The notes under the pieces were generated by a model that saw only the letters and a program-made list of their open reading frames with translations, did not search any database and was not told the origin of the DNA. From NCBI GenBank assembly GCA_029168955.1, contig JAPDOI010000143.1, forward strand, positions 1,443,031 through 1,507,030: a DNA stretch of 64,000 nt, given 5' to 3'. Source of the DNA: Aplectana chamaeleonis. Taxonomy: Eukaryota; Nematoda; Chromadorea; Rhabditida; Cosmocercidae. This document shows positions 33,062-43,844 of the stretch, in pieces (position 1 is the first letter of the stretch; every line of letters begins with the position of its first letter). The position numbers and the translations under genes were made by a program.

Positions 33062-33327
33062 AATGAGAATGGCGGCACATGCGGCCGGCGTGCTTGGCAG
33101 GCGGCCGTCGCGTTCGCCGCTCTCGGACGAGCATGCAAAAAGTCCCCGCCGCCATCGACTACGAACGGGGCCGGCACCGGCTGGCAGCAAGCAATGCGCC
33201 GATCAATCAACTCTGCAGACGTGGGGAGAGGGGATGGCCGTCGTTGAAATCCAACACTCGTCCGAGGGCGGCACATGCGACGGCCGCCAGTTAAGCACGC
33301 CGGCCGCGTGGGCCGACATTCTCATTC
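33062..33327. repeat. GC-rich palindromic element J
   Basis: The inverted ends contain ATGAGAATGGCGGCACATGC and GCGTGGGCCGACATTCTCAT, with GGCGTGCTT and AAGCACGCC inside. ORFs on both strands are palindrome shadows. Confidence 0.7.
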
Positions 33328-34110
33328 GGGCACACTTTATAAGCATTGGTTTTGCTCAATCGTTCTATGGATTTCGTATCTCATCGTTCATGTCGAGGCG
33401 ATAAGCATAACAGTTGTAAAATCTCGTAAATGCAGTCGAAATTCATTTACAAAAGATTCCCGAGAAGAACTCGTTTTCGGGTAATGATATCAAGTGAATT
33501 TTGAAGGCTTTCCAATTTGAATATTCATGATTATGTTTCGAGGAATTAGGCTACATCTACCATAATACCATGAAATTGTTATTGTTTTCCATATTGAACC
33601 ATTTTAAACTCAAATTCCCATTTTAAGTGTGCTTCAGATATAATTTGTAATGCCCTATAACATTTGGAAGTTTCATCAAAATTCGATAAGCCTGAGCCAA
33701 GATACGTATGAAAACCTTTCTGAGTGCTCATCTATGGGGTGCTCCTCTAGGCAGTGGTTTACTGAAGCGCTTGAAATAAGGATACTACGAAATTTAGAAT
33801 TCAGAAGAAAGCATGCGTACATACTGAAGTGATAGCTACTTACATAGGAGGATACGGGCAAAACAAGACTCGTTATTTCAATCGGTCCACAAGTTGTCCC
33901 GGGAATTGTTCCAGATAATTCATAGTGACTGAGAACTTTTGTTTAAAAACCTGAGCCTTTGAACCGGCCATAGAATGGAAGAAGGTTTGCTACCAAAACA
34001 TTACTCAAAGAAATGTTAAAACATAAACCGGTAAGCAAAACTTTTGAATCGCGAAGGGAATGATTTGAATTGCTAATTTTCCGTGGGCAACCCTTCATAT
34101 TTCATTGTAG
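33328..34110. other. Intronic sequence before protease exon 6
   Basis: AT-rich sequence with no repeats recognised. It ends at the TTTCATTGTAG acceptor. Confidence 0.5.
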
Positions 34111-34192
34111 ATGTCACGGAGGCTATCCAATAAAAGCATGGAAGTATATAATAAAAAATGGAGTATGCTCTGGAGGAAACTACAAGACAAAG
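34111..34192 (+). CDS. Cathepsin B exon 6
   Basis: Translates to CHGGYPIKAWKYIIKNGV then CSGGNYKTK, the conserved stretch before the occluding loop. Donor GTACGC. The 2 nt needed before its first base must come from the lost upstream exon. Confidence 0.9.
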
Positions 34193-34286
34193 GTACGCTG
34201 GAACTTAATCGATTTGGCCTCAGGATGTTCGATCTCTTATGGAGACCCCCCCCTATGGGGTCTCCTGCAAAATGTTTTCTTTCAAG

Positions 34287-34440
34287 GGCAACTGCAAGCC
34301 ATACCCATTTTTCCCGTGCGATCCGGCACCTGGTCAGCCTTCTTATGGCCAGTGTCCCGAGGAGGGTTTCCCTACTCCCAAGTGTGAACGCCACTGCCAA
34401 AGTGGATACGGAACAAGCTATCAAAACGACAAGGTTTACG
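34287..34440 (+). CDS. Cathepsin B exon 7 (occluding loop)
   Basis: Acceptor TTTCTTTCAAG. It reads CKPYPFFPCDPAPGQPSYGQ and then CPEEGFPTPKCERHC. The Cys framework is kept, but the HisHis pair that gives cathepsin B its dipeptidyl-carboxypeptidase activity is replaced by DPAPG. It ends DKVYG at a GTACTC donor, which restores phase with exon 8. Confidence 0.85.
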
Positions 34441-34602
34441 GTACTCAAACTGTTTCTCAAAACAAATCAAATGTAACATATTTGTATGTTTTCAATCGAA
34501 ATCTTGTGACAGAACAGAACTCGAAAGTTATTCCTAAAAAACGAATGGAGATAAAAAAGCAAAGACACTGTTGACCGCGCTCTATGCGAGCAAAATTTTA
34601 AG

Positions 34603-34731
34603 GTAAATCGGCTTACTACGTAAAAAACCTCGAATCAGCTATTCAAAGAGAGATAATGACAAATGGACCCGTCCAGGCTGGATTTGAAATTGTACACGGA
34701 TTTTGTGTATTACGATGGAGGAATATACGTG
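34603..34731 (+). CDS. Cathepsin B exon 8 (frameshift)
   Basis: Reads KSAYYVKNLESAIQREIMTN then GPVQAGFE. A one-base excess near 34,688 throws off the rest: the conserved DFVYYDGGIYV is found in the next frame just downstream. Donor GTAAGT. Confidence 0.85.
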
Positions 34732-34830
34732 GTAAGTTAATTTCGTCATGGGGAGGCGAGGAGAAGGGCAACCGTTGAACTGTTTGCTACAAGGGCATTC
34801 CTGGGAAAGCAACTGAGGTGCTTTTTGCAG

Positions 34831-34948
34831 TACACTGCTGGCAAACTGGAGGGCGGACATGCTGTGAAAATCGTTGGGTGGGGAGTCGAGAACGGCACAA
34901 AGTACTGGCTTGTTCACAACTCCTACAACACTAACTGGGGAGAGGATG
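34831..34948 (+). CDS. Cathepsin B exon 9 (catalytic His and Asn)
   Basis: Acceptor CTTTTTGCAG. It contains [14 protein letters not shown] with the catalytic His and [14 protein letters not shown] with the catalytic Asn. The residue after Asn-Ser is Tyr where Trp is near-invariant. Confidence 0.9.
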
Positions 34949-35158
34949 GTGCGTTGTTGATGTATTCAAATATGACTTATTGACGAGGAATTATGCAACG
35001 TTCTCACTCATTTCTTTGAGACAGCTGCACGATCTTCTTATTTTATTCCTCATCGGCGAAACTGGAGACTTTCTACAGAAAGTTACCATCATGAATATTG
35101 GCTTCTCTGAAAGCAGTAATTAAGACTCCTATAGTCATCATGAAGATTACTAATTTAG

Positions 35159-35235
35159 GCTACTTCCGCATGGTGCGTGGTATTAACAATTGCGGCATTG
35201 AAGAAGAAATCGTTGGTGGAATGATGATGTTCTGA
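35159..35235 (+). CDS. Cathepsin B exon 10 (C-terminus)
   Basis: In phase with exon 9: GYFRMVRGINNCGIEEEIVG, then GMMMF and a TGA. This is the normal cathepsin B C-terminus. Confidence 0.9.
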
Positions 35236-35310
35236 ACTTTGCAAATATGAAACTATACGATCATCACAGTTATGAAAATACTCCCTCCGATTAAGTTCAC
35301 AAACAACTTG

Positions 35311-35316
35311 AATAAA
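35311..35316 (+). terminator. Polyadenylation signal of the protease gene
   Basis: AATAAA lies 76 bp after the stop codon, a normal distance for a nematode 3' UTR. Confidence 0.5.
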
Positions 35317-35801
35317 CTAAATGAGACAAGTGTATTTTGTTCACCTACTATTCTTACTGCTTAAGTCCCCTTCAACGCGGACGATAGCATGATACACCCA
35401 GCCTTCTGCGTAAAGGGTTGGATAGCCCTACAACCTGTTCTTTATCCGAACATCCGATTAAACGTAGGTGTTCAAGCACGCTGTAAACAGTCGCAAAAAA
35501 AGTGTTCCATTGAAATGACTGGCAAACACATTTATTAATTTATTCAATTACGTCACACTTTTTTTGCAGTTAATTACGATGCGTAGTAGAATATAAGACA
35601 TGAAACGATATCGGGAAACAAGCACATAATATCTAAAAACACAAAAATTCCTTCGCTGCTATGTGTTTAAAGGCAAGAGGACCGAGAGGGTGAGGACCCC
35701 ATCAAAGAAATGAAAATGACACCCGCTCTAAAAATGAAGCTAGCCGAACGAACAGTTGTTTTGGGAGTACCATAAGATATTTTAAGGGTTCATCTTTAAT
35801 A
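35317..35801. other. Intergenic, no gene recognised
   Basis: AT-rich sequence. A GTCGCAAAAAA...CCATTGAAATGA stretch near 35,490-35,520 resembles 7,580-7,625. Confidence 0.45.
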
Positions 35802-36979
35802 TCAGGTTGGGGAATAAGCTCGTTCGTTTTTTTTCAAAGAAATTTATCTAAATGATTTGTTCCTTGTTTAGCTTTCTCATCACCCGTGACGATTCGGTAC
35901 AAAAAGCGCTGTTTATGACCGCGTGTTGCTCGACGACGCGCGAACTGTTGAGCAGCGACTTTAAGACGGTTTCCTTTGTTGATCCCGTTAAGCTCGTGAT
36001 GCACCCAGGCTCCCAGTTTTGCGGCAAATCTCATTGAGTGAAGATGATTGAGGATCGTCTTATGATCGCGGTTCACTTTTTTCGGTCAATCGACGACTTG
36101 TTGGGCGACAATCTTCCTTCAAAAGTCCCTTGAGAAGCTCCTCATCGAATTCTGCAGGTCGTCCGCTGCGGAATGCGTTTTCGAAGTCAGAGCCGCCGTT
36201 TTTGAACGTCGCAGACCATTTTTATTTTCTTTGTAAACAAACTTCGACAACCCCAGATCTTTTCGAACGCGATGAAAAGCGAAGAATTGTGGGTGTCGAA
36301 AAGGCTGATTTTGGCCTCCTAGGGATTCCATTTCCAAGCCTGAGAAATAAAGAAGAAAAACTATATGAAACAACAAATAACACCGTTTTGTAGAGCAGAA
36401 AAATCACTTTCTGATGAATACAAACACTTTGCTAAACATCAAACAGGTCATCTAAAGGCAGTGTTCACGACAAAAATCGTTTTTACTGTTTCCCCGCCTA
36501 TCATGAAAACGGTCCCACGCTGATTCGAATAATGTCTCTGGAATCGTACAAGACCTTCTTGGAACGTAGTTATTGTCTCTCAAAAACTGAGACAGTGGAG
36601 CATTGTGGACGAGTTGTCCGAGGCATGTAACTTCCGTCTTTTGCAGCCGATGTATGCGAGCTGACCTGAGTAATGAACGGAAAAACGGGGCTAATGATTG
36701 GGAATCATCGCTCATCTCACGATCTCGAGCATTTATTTGTTCACGTCGGTAGGCGTGTGTTACGCTTTTCGGGTTTGCCTTTTTCGGGTTTTTCAGGTTT
36801 CGGACTCTTTTGGAACTTTTCCTGGCTCGTTTTTTTTATGCGTTCTTTCGACTTCAACGTTACAGTGTGCTCTTCCACTACCCATTCCTTAATGAAACTG
36901 AAACACCTTTTTTATCGTGAACACTGCCTTTAAATAAAGCTCTTTGAAAAAAACCTAACAAACTCATTCCCCAACCCAA
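35802..36979 (-). mobile_element. Mariner relic 4
   Basis: The inverted ends are TCAGGTTGGGGAATAAGCTC and CAAACTCATTCCCCAACCCAA, with TA on both sides. On the minus strand, fragments resembling mariner transposase can be read: FRSGRPAEFDEELL near 36,130-36,180, HKTILNHLHSM near 36,030 and IVTGDEK near 35,880. There are multiple stops, and a TTAA MITE is inserted. Confidence 0.8.
36456..36929. mobile_element. TTAA MITE family G, copy 8
   Basis: Starts AGGCAGTGTTCACGACAAAA and ends TTTATCGTGAACACTGCCT, 474 bp, with CTAA on one side and TTAA on the other. It is inserted in mariner relic 4. Confidence 0.85.
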
Positions 36980-37137
36980 TATGTAGTCTCCAATTAATCC
37001 CTTTTTATAAAGACCTTCCAGCTGTTTACGGCCGCAGGTTCACATTTTCTCGTTTTCCGTTTTGCCTGTTTTTTTCATAACTACTCTTAGCTTCATTTCT
37101 TTAACTCATATATTCTTTCTCAATTTTGGAGTGATTA

Positions 37138-38357
37138 TTACCAGGCCGTTCAATAATTCCTGTCCGAAAGTTTTCAAAATTCTATAATTTTCCTTAGAAG
37201 TGTTATAATATCAGGCAAGTGTAAGAACCTTCTAGAAGGTTCTCCAAAGTTCTACGCTAGGGGTATATAAGGCGCAGTCGCCGCGTCTAGCTACCAGTAC
37301 AAGCTAAAATGGACCAAGGTCGAATTCGTACGTTCGTGTACAACGAGTGGCTGTTGGGCAACAACACGGGCACCGCGGTCGCCAACATCTGCAGAGCGTG
37401 CAAGGAGGATGCAGTGTCCCAACGCACAGTCAGCCGCTGGTTCAATCGTTTCGAGAGCGGCGACACGAGCCTCGAGGACAGGGAGCACAGCGGGAGGCCT
37501 TCTACGGTGGATTATGACGAAGTCCGTCGCTGTATCAAGGAGAAGCCGGAACCTACCACCCGTGAACTGGCGACGACGCTCGGCTGAAGCAAGTACACCA
37601 TCCACAATCGACTCAACTTACTCGGCTACCACAAAGTTCTGGCCCGTTTGATCCCCCACCGTCTGACGGACGCCAACAAAAAGAGCCGCGTGGCCGTCTG
37701 CCAGTCCCTCCTCCTTCGTCCGCATCGCAAGGAGTTTCTCGAGGATCTGGTCACTGGGGATGAGAGCTGGGTCCTCTACGACAACGTCGCCCGCCGTGCC
37801 GTCTGGATCCCGCGCGGAGAAGAGCCGCCGACGACGCCGAAAGCTGACCTGCACCCGCTGAAGATCATGCTCTGCTGCTGGTGGGACACCAAGGGCATGC
37901 TGTACTTCGAGCTGCTCTCGCAAGGCAGGACGGTCACCACCTCCATCTACACCGATCAGCTCGAGAAACTAGCCGCCGCCATCCGAGAAAAGCGTCCCCG
38001 ACGGGCCTTGGTCCACCTGCTGCACGACAACGCGCGCCCCCACGTCGCGAAGGAGACCCAGCAGAAGTTGGCGACGCTCGGCTGGAAGACGGTTGCCCTT
38101 CCGCCGTATCCCCCGGACCTCCCCCCCTCCGACTACCACTTATTCCAAATTCACTAACTACGACAACCTCAAATCCGACATCGCGGGCTTCTTCGAGTCG
38201 CAGCCCCCGGAGTTCTAGGCGAAGGGCATCGGCGACCTGCCCAATCGATGGGCCACTCTTGTGGATAACTGTGGTGATTATATTGTTGATTAGACTTGTT
38301 TTCCATCAAAGTTGAGAAAATTCAAAATGGTCAAAAAAAACAGCCAATAATTTCACT
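37138..38357 (+). mobile_element. Mariner (DD34D) element, nearly full length
   Basis: The boundaries are approximate. Imperfect inverted ends can be seen (AATAATTCCTGT on the left, and AATTATTGGCTGT read from the right). The transposase frame fills most of the element. Its GC-rich codon use contrasts sharply with the AT-rich surroundings. Confidence 0.8.
37309..38294 (+). pseudogene. Mariner transposase (two stops and a frameshift)
   Basis: Cut-and-paste transposase of the mariner family. Residues 1-92 (37,309-37,587) form the HTH part with FESGDTSLEDREHSGRPS. An in-frame TGA at 37,585 interrupts it, and the frame reopens with SKYTIHNRLNLLGY. The catalytic triad is visible: TGDESW, HDNARPH and PPSDYH, with 34 residues between the second and third Asp. 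A +1 frameshift follows near 38,146, and a TAG near 38,217 interrupts the C-terminal RWATLVDNCGDYIVD. Length is close to the usual 340 residues. The lesions are few, so the insertion is fairly recent, but the copy is inactive as read. Confidence 0.9.
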
Positions 38358-38728
38358 GATTGATTGAATATCTTCGATCATCCGTGAGGCTATGCACTAT
38401 GAACAGAATCGCTGCCGCTGCTACATCGCTGCAGCAGCGGGTGTGAAATTGCTGCGATGAAAAACAGCAGCGATGCAGTCAAAACTAGGCTTAAGGTAGG
38501 CTGTGCATGTTTGCAGAAGGTGTTCAGCATGGGCCCTCAGTTGCTGGAGATATTTGAATTAGGTTACACTTATACTAGATGTGATTTACTTGAGTATAAA
38601 TAATTCACATGTAACCTACATTGACGGAGATGTATTACAAGTATATTGTAATCGTCTCTAGTGTTACAAGAATTATGTTTTCACCATCGAAAACATGCTA
38701 CGTGAGACATTTGGCCTACGAGCGAGGG
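38358..38728. other. No gene recognised
   Basis: Contains a small GCAGC-rich inverted patch at about 38,405-38,475. Otherwise AT-rich. Confidence 0.45.
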
Positions 38729-38997
38729 GCCGATATATTACATGTAACATGCATCGGTCGAGATAAGTTGCAAGTAATATACATTGGCCAATTTATATTA
38801 CTGGTATATTAATTCAGGCCTTTTATATAACATGTGAAATGTTTTCATATTCGTGAAGAGGGCCGATATATTACATGTAACATACAACGATCGGGATAAT
38901 TTGCAAGTAATATACATTGGCCAATTTATAGTACATGTATATTAATTCAGGCCTTTTATATTACATGCAATATGTTTTCATTTTTGTGAGCGTTGCA
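38729..38997. repeat. 135-bp tandem duplication
   Basis: Two successive copies, each with GGCCGATATATTACATGTAA and TATACATTGGCCAATTTATA, differ at roughly 10 percent of positions. Confidence 0.85.
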
Positions 38998-39601
38998 TGG
39001 TGCGGTTAATTTGAGAATAGCAAAGGCAACGGTTGCGGCTTTGGAATCTTTTAGAAAGAATAAAATCGGATCTGATTCTCGTCGGCCAAGGATACCTTTC
39101 GAAAATTCATGTCGAACCCTAGGCTAGCTAGTGGTGGACACTGCAAATATGCTATTCTACATGGGAATGAAAATAGAGCTCGCATTCTTCTGACGTAATT
39201 TGTAGCAGCGACTCTATCGTTGCTGTTTATCGGGAGGTTTCCATTATTGATGTGAAAATGAGAATCTGAGGGCCTGGGAAATAGTTGCTCATGTACTTGA
39301 CTCTAATTTCCCCCGTTTTTGGAGAGTTCTGATCTCATCAATTCTTACTTGAGGGATTTGTTGGGGAATGTTCAAAAAATGCCCAATTTTGAAAATCTAT
39401 GTCTTTTTTGAGAATAGTTTTCTGAGAATTTAATTCCAACCTGAGTTTTTTGAGGTGGTTTAGCTATGTGAATTGAAAACAAAACGGCTAAAAGTCTTTT
39501 TGTGTTCCGATCCATCTCGATTCTTACGTGGACTGCCTCATATACAATTCGTTGACAAAATTCAGGACAACTACACTCGCAAATTGATCATCAGACTCAG
39601 G
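38998..39601. other. No gene recognised
   Basis: 39,040-39,190 resembles 30,225-30,376 between two TTAA MITEs, including ATTTGATTCTCGT-type sequence. No coding signal. Confidence 0.4.
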
Positions 39602-41049
39602 TAAAACTAGTTGTCCAGAATATGTCGAGAAGTTGTCCAGAATCGGTCGAGAATCGAGAAGTTGTTCAGAAAGTGAAGAGAAGTTCCGAGAATTCTGGTG
39701 GATGGGGAAGTTGTCGAGAATTTTGGTGGATGGGGAAGTTGTCGAGAATTCTGGAGAAGTTGTCCAGAATTCTTGAAAAGTTTTCGAGAAATCAGGAGAA
39801 GGACATAGTTGTTGAGAACTCCGTGAGAATTCTGGACAACTTTTCCCCGAAACGAGAATGTGTCGAAAAGATGTCGAGAATTCAGGACACATCGAACTTG
39901 AGCAAACTGGTTATCGTTTATATTTTATTCCACCGAACTCTTGAATATCACATTTCTATGGGAATTTTCATATTTTCGAGTTTTGAAATAACGGTCTTAC
40001 CGAAAGATTGTAAATTGAAGTAACTGAATTTCAGAGTTTCCGCGATCCCAAGTACTGAACTTTCGTTTTATGTTTCGTAACTGGAAAAATGAGATTTCAA
40101 ATATAATTATTCAAAAAGTTGTTCTAGAATTTTTAAAATGACATTGAGAATTAAGAGTTCATTCGAAAAAAATCTTGAGTGATTCAGTTCTGGCTTAAAT
40201 ATGAACCTCTTAACCTTGCAAAAATTCTTTGCAATTCTTTCCGGTTTACAGTGTCCTATCCCAGATTGGGTTGCTTCTTCACTGCATGGTGTGACCCGAG
40301 CCTTGTGTTGGCACATGGAGCTAGGCCAGTCATCACATCTTAGGTGCTAACAGACACCACCTTAGGTAATTCCTATTGGAGTACCGCTGACCCGTTACTG
40401 TTGACGAGGCGTCCACTACCTGGATAGAATCCGCCCACAATTGGCTACTCGAACCTCACATGTCCAACTATGCCAGCTTTCGTAAATATCGCTTATTCGC
40501 TTTTTTTCAAATATAAGATTCATTTAAGAATTTCGATTTTAGTTTTCGAGCGATTCAATTGCTCGTTTTCTAATATATTCCATTCGTTCGAGAGACTAAA
40601 TCAATCGTATTTAATTTTTTTGCTTTTTTCGAGTATTGTGTTCAACAGGAAAATCGAAATATTTGATTTTCGAATTTTAAACATTCTCGGGTCACTGCAC
40701 TTTATTATTCAGCCTGAAAAAGTTCAAAAATATTCATGATGTGTCAGATAGACTTTCCGAATCTTCATCCCAACCGAATTCATAACGGGTATACAAATTT
40801 ATTTTTTCATTCGAGAAAAAACTTGTGGATTCTTACTCGTAATTAGTCATTCATTCGGAAATTAAACACGAGCATCATTCGAAAAATTCACCCATTCGGG
40901 AATTCCAAAAACACATTCTTGCTTACATAAGTAGCGTAGACCTCGACGAGGAAAGTCGAATACTGTGTGAGAATTGCCATGCCTTGAATGGTTGAATAGC
41001 ACGTACATTATAGTTGTACGATTTCATGAAAAAAAAAATGCCGGACAAA

Positions 41050-41640
41050 CGACAACTGAAAAAAAAACGTTCGAAAGAAGTTCGAAGCAACGAAAAATGA
41101 AAAAAATTAGTTCGAAAAAATTCGAAACTAATCGAAATTCGAGATTTTTTCGACGCTTGTTCGGAAAAAAATTTAAACGAACAAATTCCGAAAATCTTTC
41201 GAAATTTCGTAGGTCGAAGGAACGAATTTCGAAACTTATCGAAATTTTGATTTTTTTAGGAAGTCGTTCGAAATTTTGGATTTTTTCGAGTTTCGTTCGA
41301 AGTTAAGAATTTTTTCGATACTCATTTGAAATTTCGGATCCTTTTTTTTCAAAACCGGTCTCCAAAACCGGTCTCAACTCTTCATTTACAACGCTCGGTC
41401 AGGAAATGAATATTCCAGACGTATTCGATTTCTACTCAAGTCGCGTTCGCTCACGCTCACGACAACTCGGCCTGAGGAATGACAAAACAGCGTAACCTAG
41501 GGTTCGAGAAGCGTTTTCAAAATCGAGAGAATTTTCGAAACGAAAAAAGAGGGTTTTCAACGACTGAAAGTCGAGAAAAAATTCTTTTGACGAATATTCG
41601 AACGAACGAAATTTGGAAAAAAATCGTTCGACAATATTTC
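41050..41640. repeat. TTCGAA-rich low-complexity block
   Basis: Dense repetition of TTCGAA, ATTCGAAA and GTTCGAAAT on both strands. It has no counterpart in copy 1 and resembles the sub-terminal repeats of hAT-like elements, but no ends are defined. Confidence 0.5.
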
Positions 41641-41809
41641 GAGGTCTAAAAATAAGAAAATAATTACTGCTGCTGAAATTAGAGTTAACAAATTTATTGG
41701 AAAACTGATGCTTTTGATTCATTTAAGTCCTACAGATGTAGTGAGATATTTCCATTCTAAAACGTACAGTTCCTTTAGATGTACATGTGCTTATGTGTAT
41801 ATATATATA

Positions 41810-43377
41810 CAGTGCGTTTCATAATTATAGAGACACCCTCAAAGTTCACTCTAACACTTCTCCAGTTATCGATGGTGCTTTTTTGTAAAAACTATAGTGA
41901 TCGGCTTGAGAAATCACCTTTATAGTCATATTTCCGGATCACACGCGCATCTCATCTTTTTTTAGAACACAGCTTTTCGTTTTTGGATTGTTTCATAATT
42001 ATAGGACACCTTAGGTAATCCGCATTTTTCTTGTTCCTACGAGCGAACTAACGACAGTTTCATAGCGAATATGTTCTCTGCCTCTGTTTTACACCTCATT
42101 CAGGTGACCGAAGACACTTCATGGAGGTTTTTAGAGGACTGTCGTGTTGATTTGTTCGCAGTCCTCTAACACATCACGTTTTCGCCCTTGCATGGCCTCC
42201 ATTTGCTAATGGCTCGACGTGCCAGGGTAAAACAGACACAGGTAGCAACCAGGATGTCTGTCGAAACCCATGAGTCATGATTTGAAGCGAATTCTCCATG
42301 AAGCGTACGCGGGCCAGGACCAGACTCACGCGGAATTCGGGGTCGAGCATCCTTGCACAACCATTAGACGCTAACTTTGTGCAGCACAACATCGGATAAA
42401 CAGCAATAAGGAAGGTATCTTTCTCCAGAGATATTCACGGGATGACTCGGTTCAATTTGGCTCAGATAAACAGGACAACCGACTCGGGGAAGTTGAGCTA
42501 CATGACCGGTGTTGCATGGCGGATGTTTTCGGGAACGAAAGGCGGCTGACTCCTTTCTAAATGATGCGTTCGAGCCAGAATAAGTTCAACTTGCGTGAAT
42601 GGTGTAGAAAAAATATGCTACTGGCATGATACCGCCAAGCGACAAGGATAAGTGCTCTGAATGGAACTTCGTTAGTTGCGCTGATGTTCATCGAAGCGTT
42701 CTGTGAGACTTGAGAGCGTGAGCTAGCCCTCGATTCTACTCGAATAGTTTGTATTAAGTGCCATAAAGTGCTGGTGCAGTGTATTTTACCAATTTCGAGT
42801 GGAAGGCTACGGCCAATTTTCGTAGGCAAGCCAGACAAAGCGAGGGTTTAAGCGCATCAGTCCTGAAAAACGTTCATGGGCAGACAAGGCGTGGCGGTAT
42901 TTCAAGAGCCAGCATCTAATCCTAACCGAAACTTTAGGAATACCTTAAAGGTACACTGAGACAGTCGAATTTACGCTGGCCACAGCCGGGTTTAGTGTGT
43001 GGAAATGAACAGGCGTGTTAAGCTATAGGAGTACGACCAAACCAACTTAATCAGTCGCTTCAAAACTCCCAAGAAAGACCCAATAGCATCATGATAAGAT
43101 AATAGAGCATGGCGATGGCTCTACTTGCTATTAATGTATTGCTATTCCGTTGGTATGAACAAGAAACCTGCGGATTATATAGGGTGTCCTATAATTATGA
43201 AACAGTCCAAAAAATGAAAAGTAGTGTTCTAAAAAGGTGAAGATCTCATGGAATCTGGGAAGATGACTATAATGGTTATTTCTCAAGCTGATTACCATGG
43301 ATTTGGCAGAAAAGCCCCATCGATAACGGTAGAAGTGTTAGGGGAATTTTGAGGGTGTCCTATAATTATGAAACACA

Positions 43378-43380
<3 letters not shown>
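41810..43380 (+). mobile_element. Tc1-like element with long, doubled termini
   Basis: The termini are CAGTGCGTTTCATAATTATA and TATAATTATGAAACACACTG, with TA on both sides. A second copy of the TTTCATAATTATAGGACACC motif lies about 180 bp inside each end. The interior carries transposase-like debris on the + strand (TRFNLAQ near 42,445, DKAWRYFKSQ near 42,885, WPQPG near 42,975), too degraded to be sure. Length 1,571 bp, usual for Tc1 elements. Confidence 0.7.

Positions 43381-43447
<67 letters not shown>
43381..43447. repeat. (TA)n microsatellite
   Basis: About 33 uninterrupted TA units directly at the end of the Tc1-like element. It probably expanded from the TA target site. Confidence 0.95.
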
Positions 43448-43449
<2 letters not shown>

Positions 43450-43844
43450 CTTATTTACTTATTCTGTTTTGAATTATTTCCTTGCAGAAAATAAGACGGA
43501 TTCTCGAGAGGAGAAATAAGGCGAAAAGCTGCTGTGGAGAATAATAAAACGAAAACTTGTCGAGAATCCGGGGAAAAATTGGCGAGAATCAGTCGACGAG
43601 TTGTCGAAAATGCGGCGAAAAGTTGTCGAGAATCAGCCGAGAAGTTGTCGAGAATTAGGCCAGAAGTTGCCCTGAATTCGTACGAATTCTGGACAACTTC
43701 TAGCCGGATTCTTGACAACTTTTTTCACCTGAGGATATAGATGCTTCGAATACATTCGCAACTCTAGATAGCCATTCAGGAACAAAGTCCTCGGGGTGTA
43801 TTCTTTAGTGTCCCGGAGAAAACTGACAAGGGAAGTGTTTTTAG

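Larger units (their letters stand above)
24598..35235 (+). pseudogene. Cathepsin B-like cysteine protease (broken)
   Basis: A papain-family C1A endopeptidase gene of the cathepsin B type, which in blood-feeding nematodes digests host protein in the gut. Exons seen: 24,598-24,671 (signal peptide), 24,777-24,871 and 25,057-25,199 (propeptide), 25,255-25,319 (mature N-terminus), 29,050-about 29,175 (catalytic Cys), 34,111-34,192, 34,287-34,440, 34,603-34,731, 34,831-34,948 (catalytic His and Asn) and 35,159-35,235 (C-terminus). Junction phases agree for most introns. Lesions: the phase between the first two exons does not match, frame is lost after the Cys exon, the Cys-rich segment before CHGGYP is missing, and one base is inserted near 34,688. 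The helminth hemoglobinase motif is degenerate ([14 protein letters not shown], with Trp after NS replaced by Tyr). The occluding-loop His pair is absent. Introns hold MITEs and mariner debris. A rapidly diverging but assembled-with-errors gene is the alternative. Confidence 0.85.
39602..43740 (+). repeat. Direct duplication, copy 2
   Basis: Same order of homologous blocks as 8,812-14,165, without several of that copy's insertions but with a Tc1-like element (41,810-43,380) and a TTCGAA-rich block of its own. It supplies empty sites for MITEs in copy 1. Confidence 0.75.

Noticed and set aside
33018..33404. 128-codon ORF and four companions on both strands
   Set aside because: All are shadows of the GC-rich palindromic element J.
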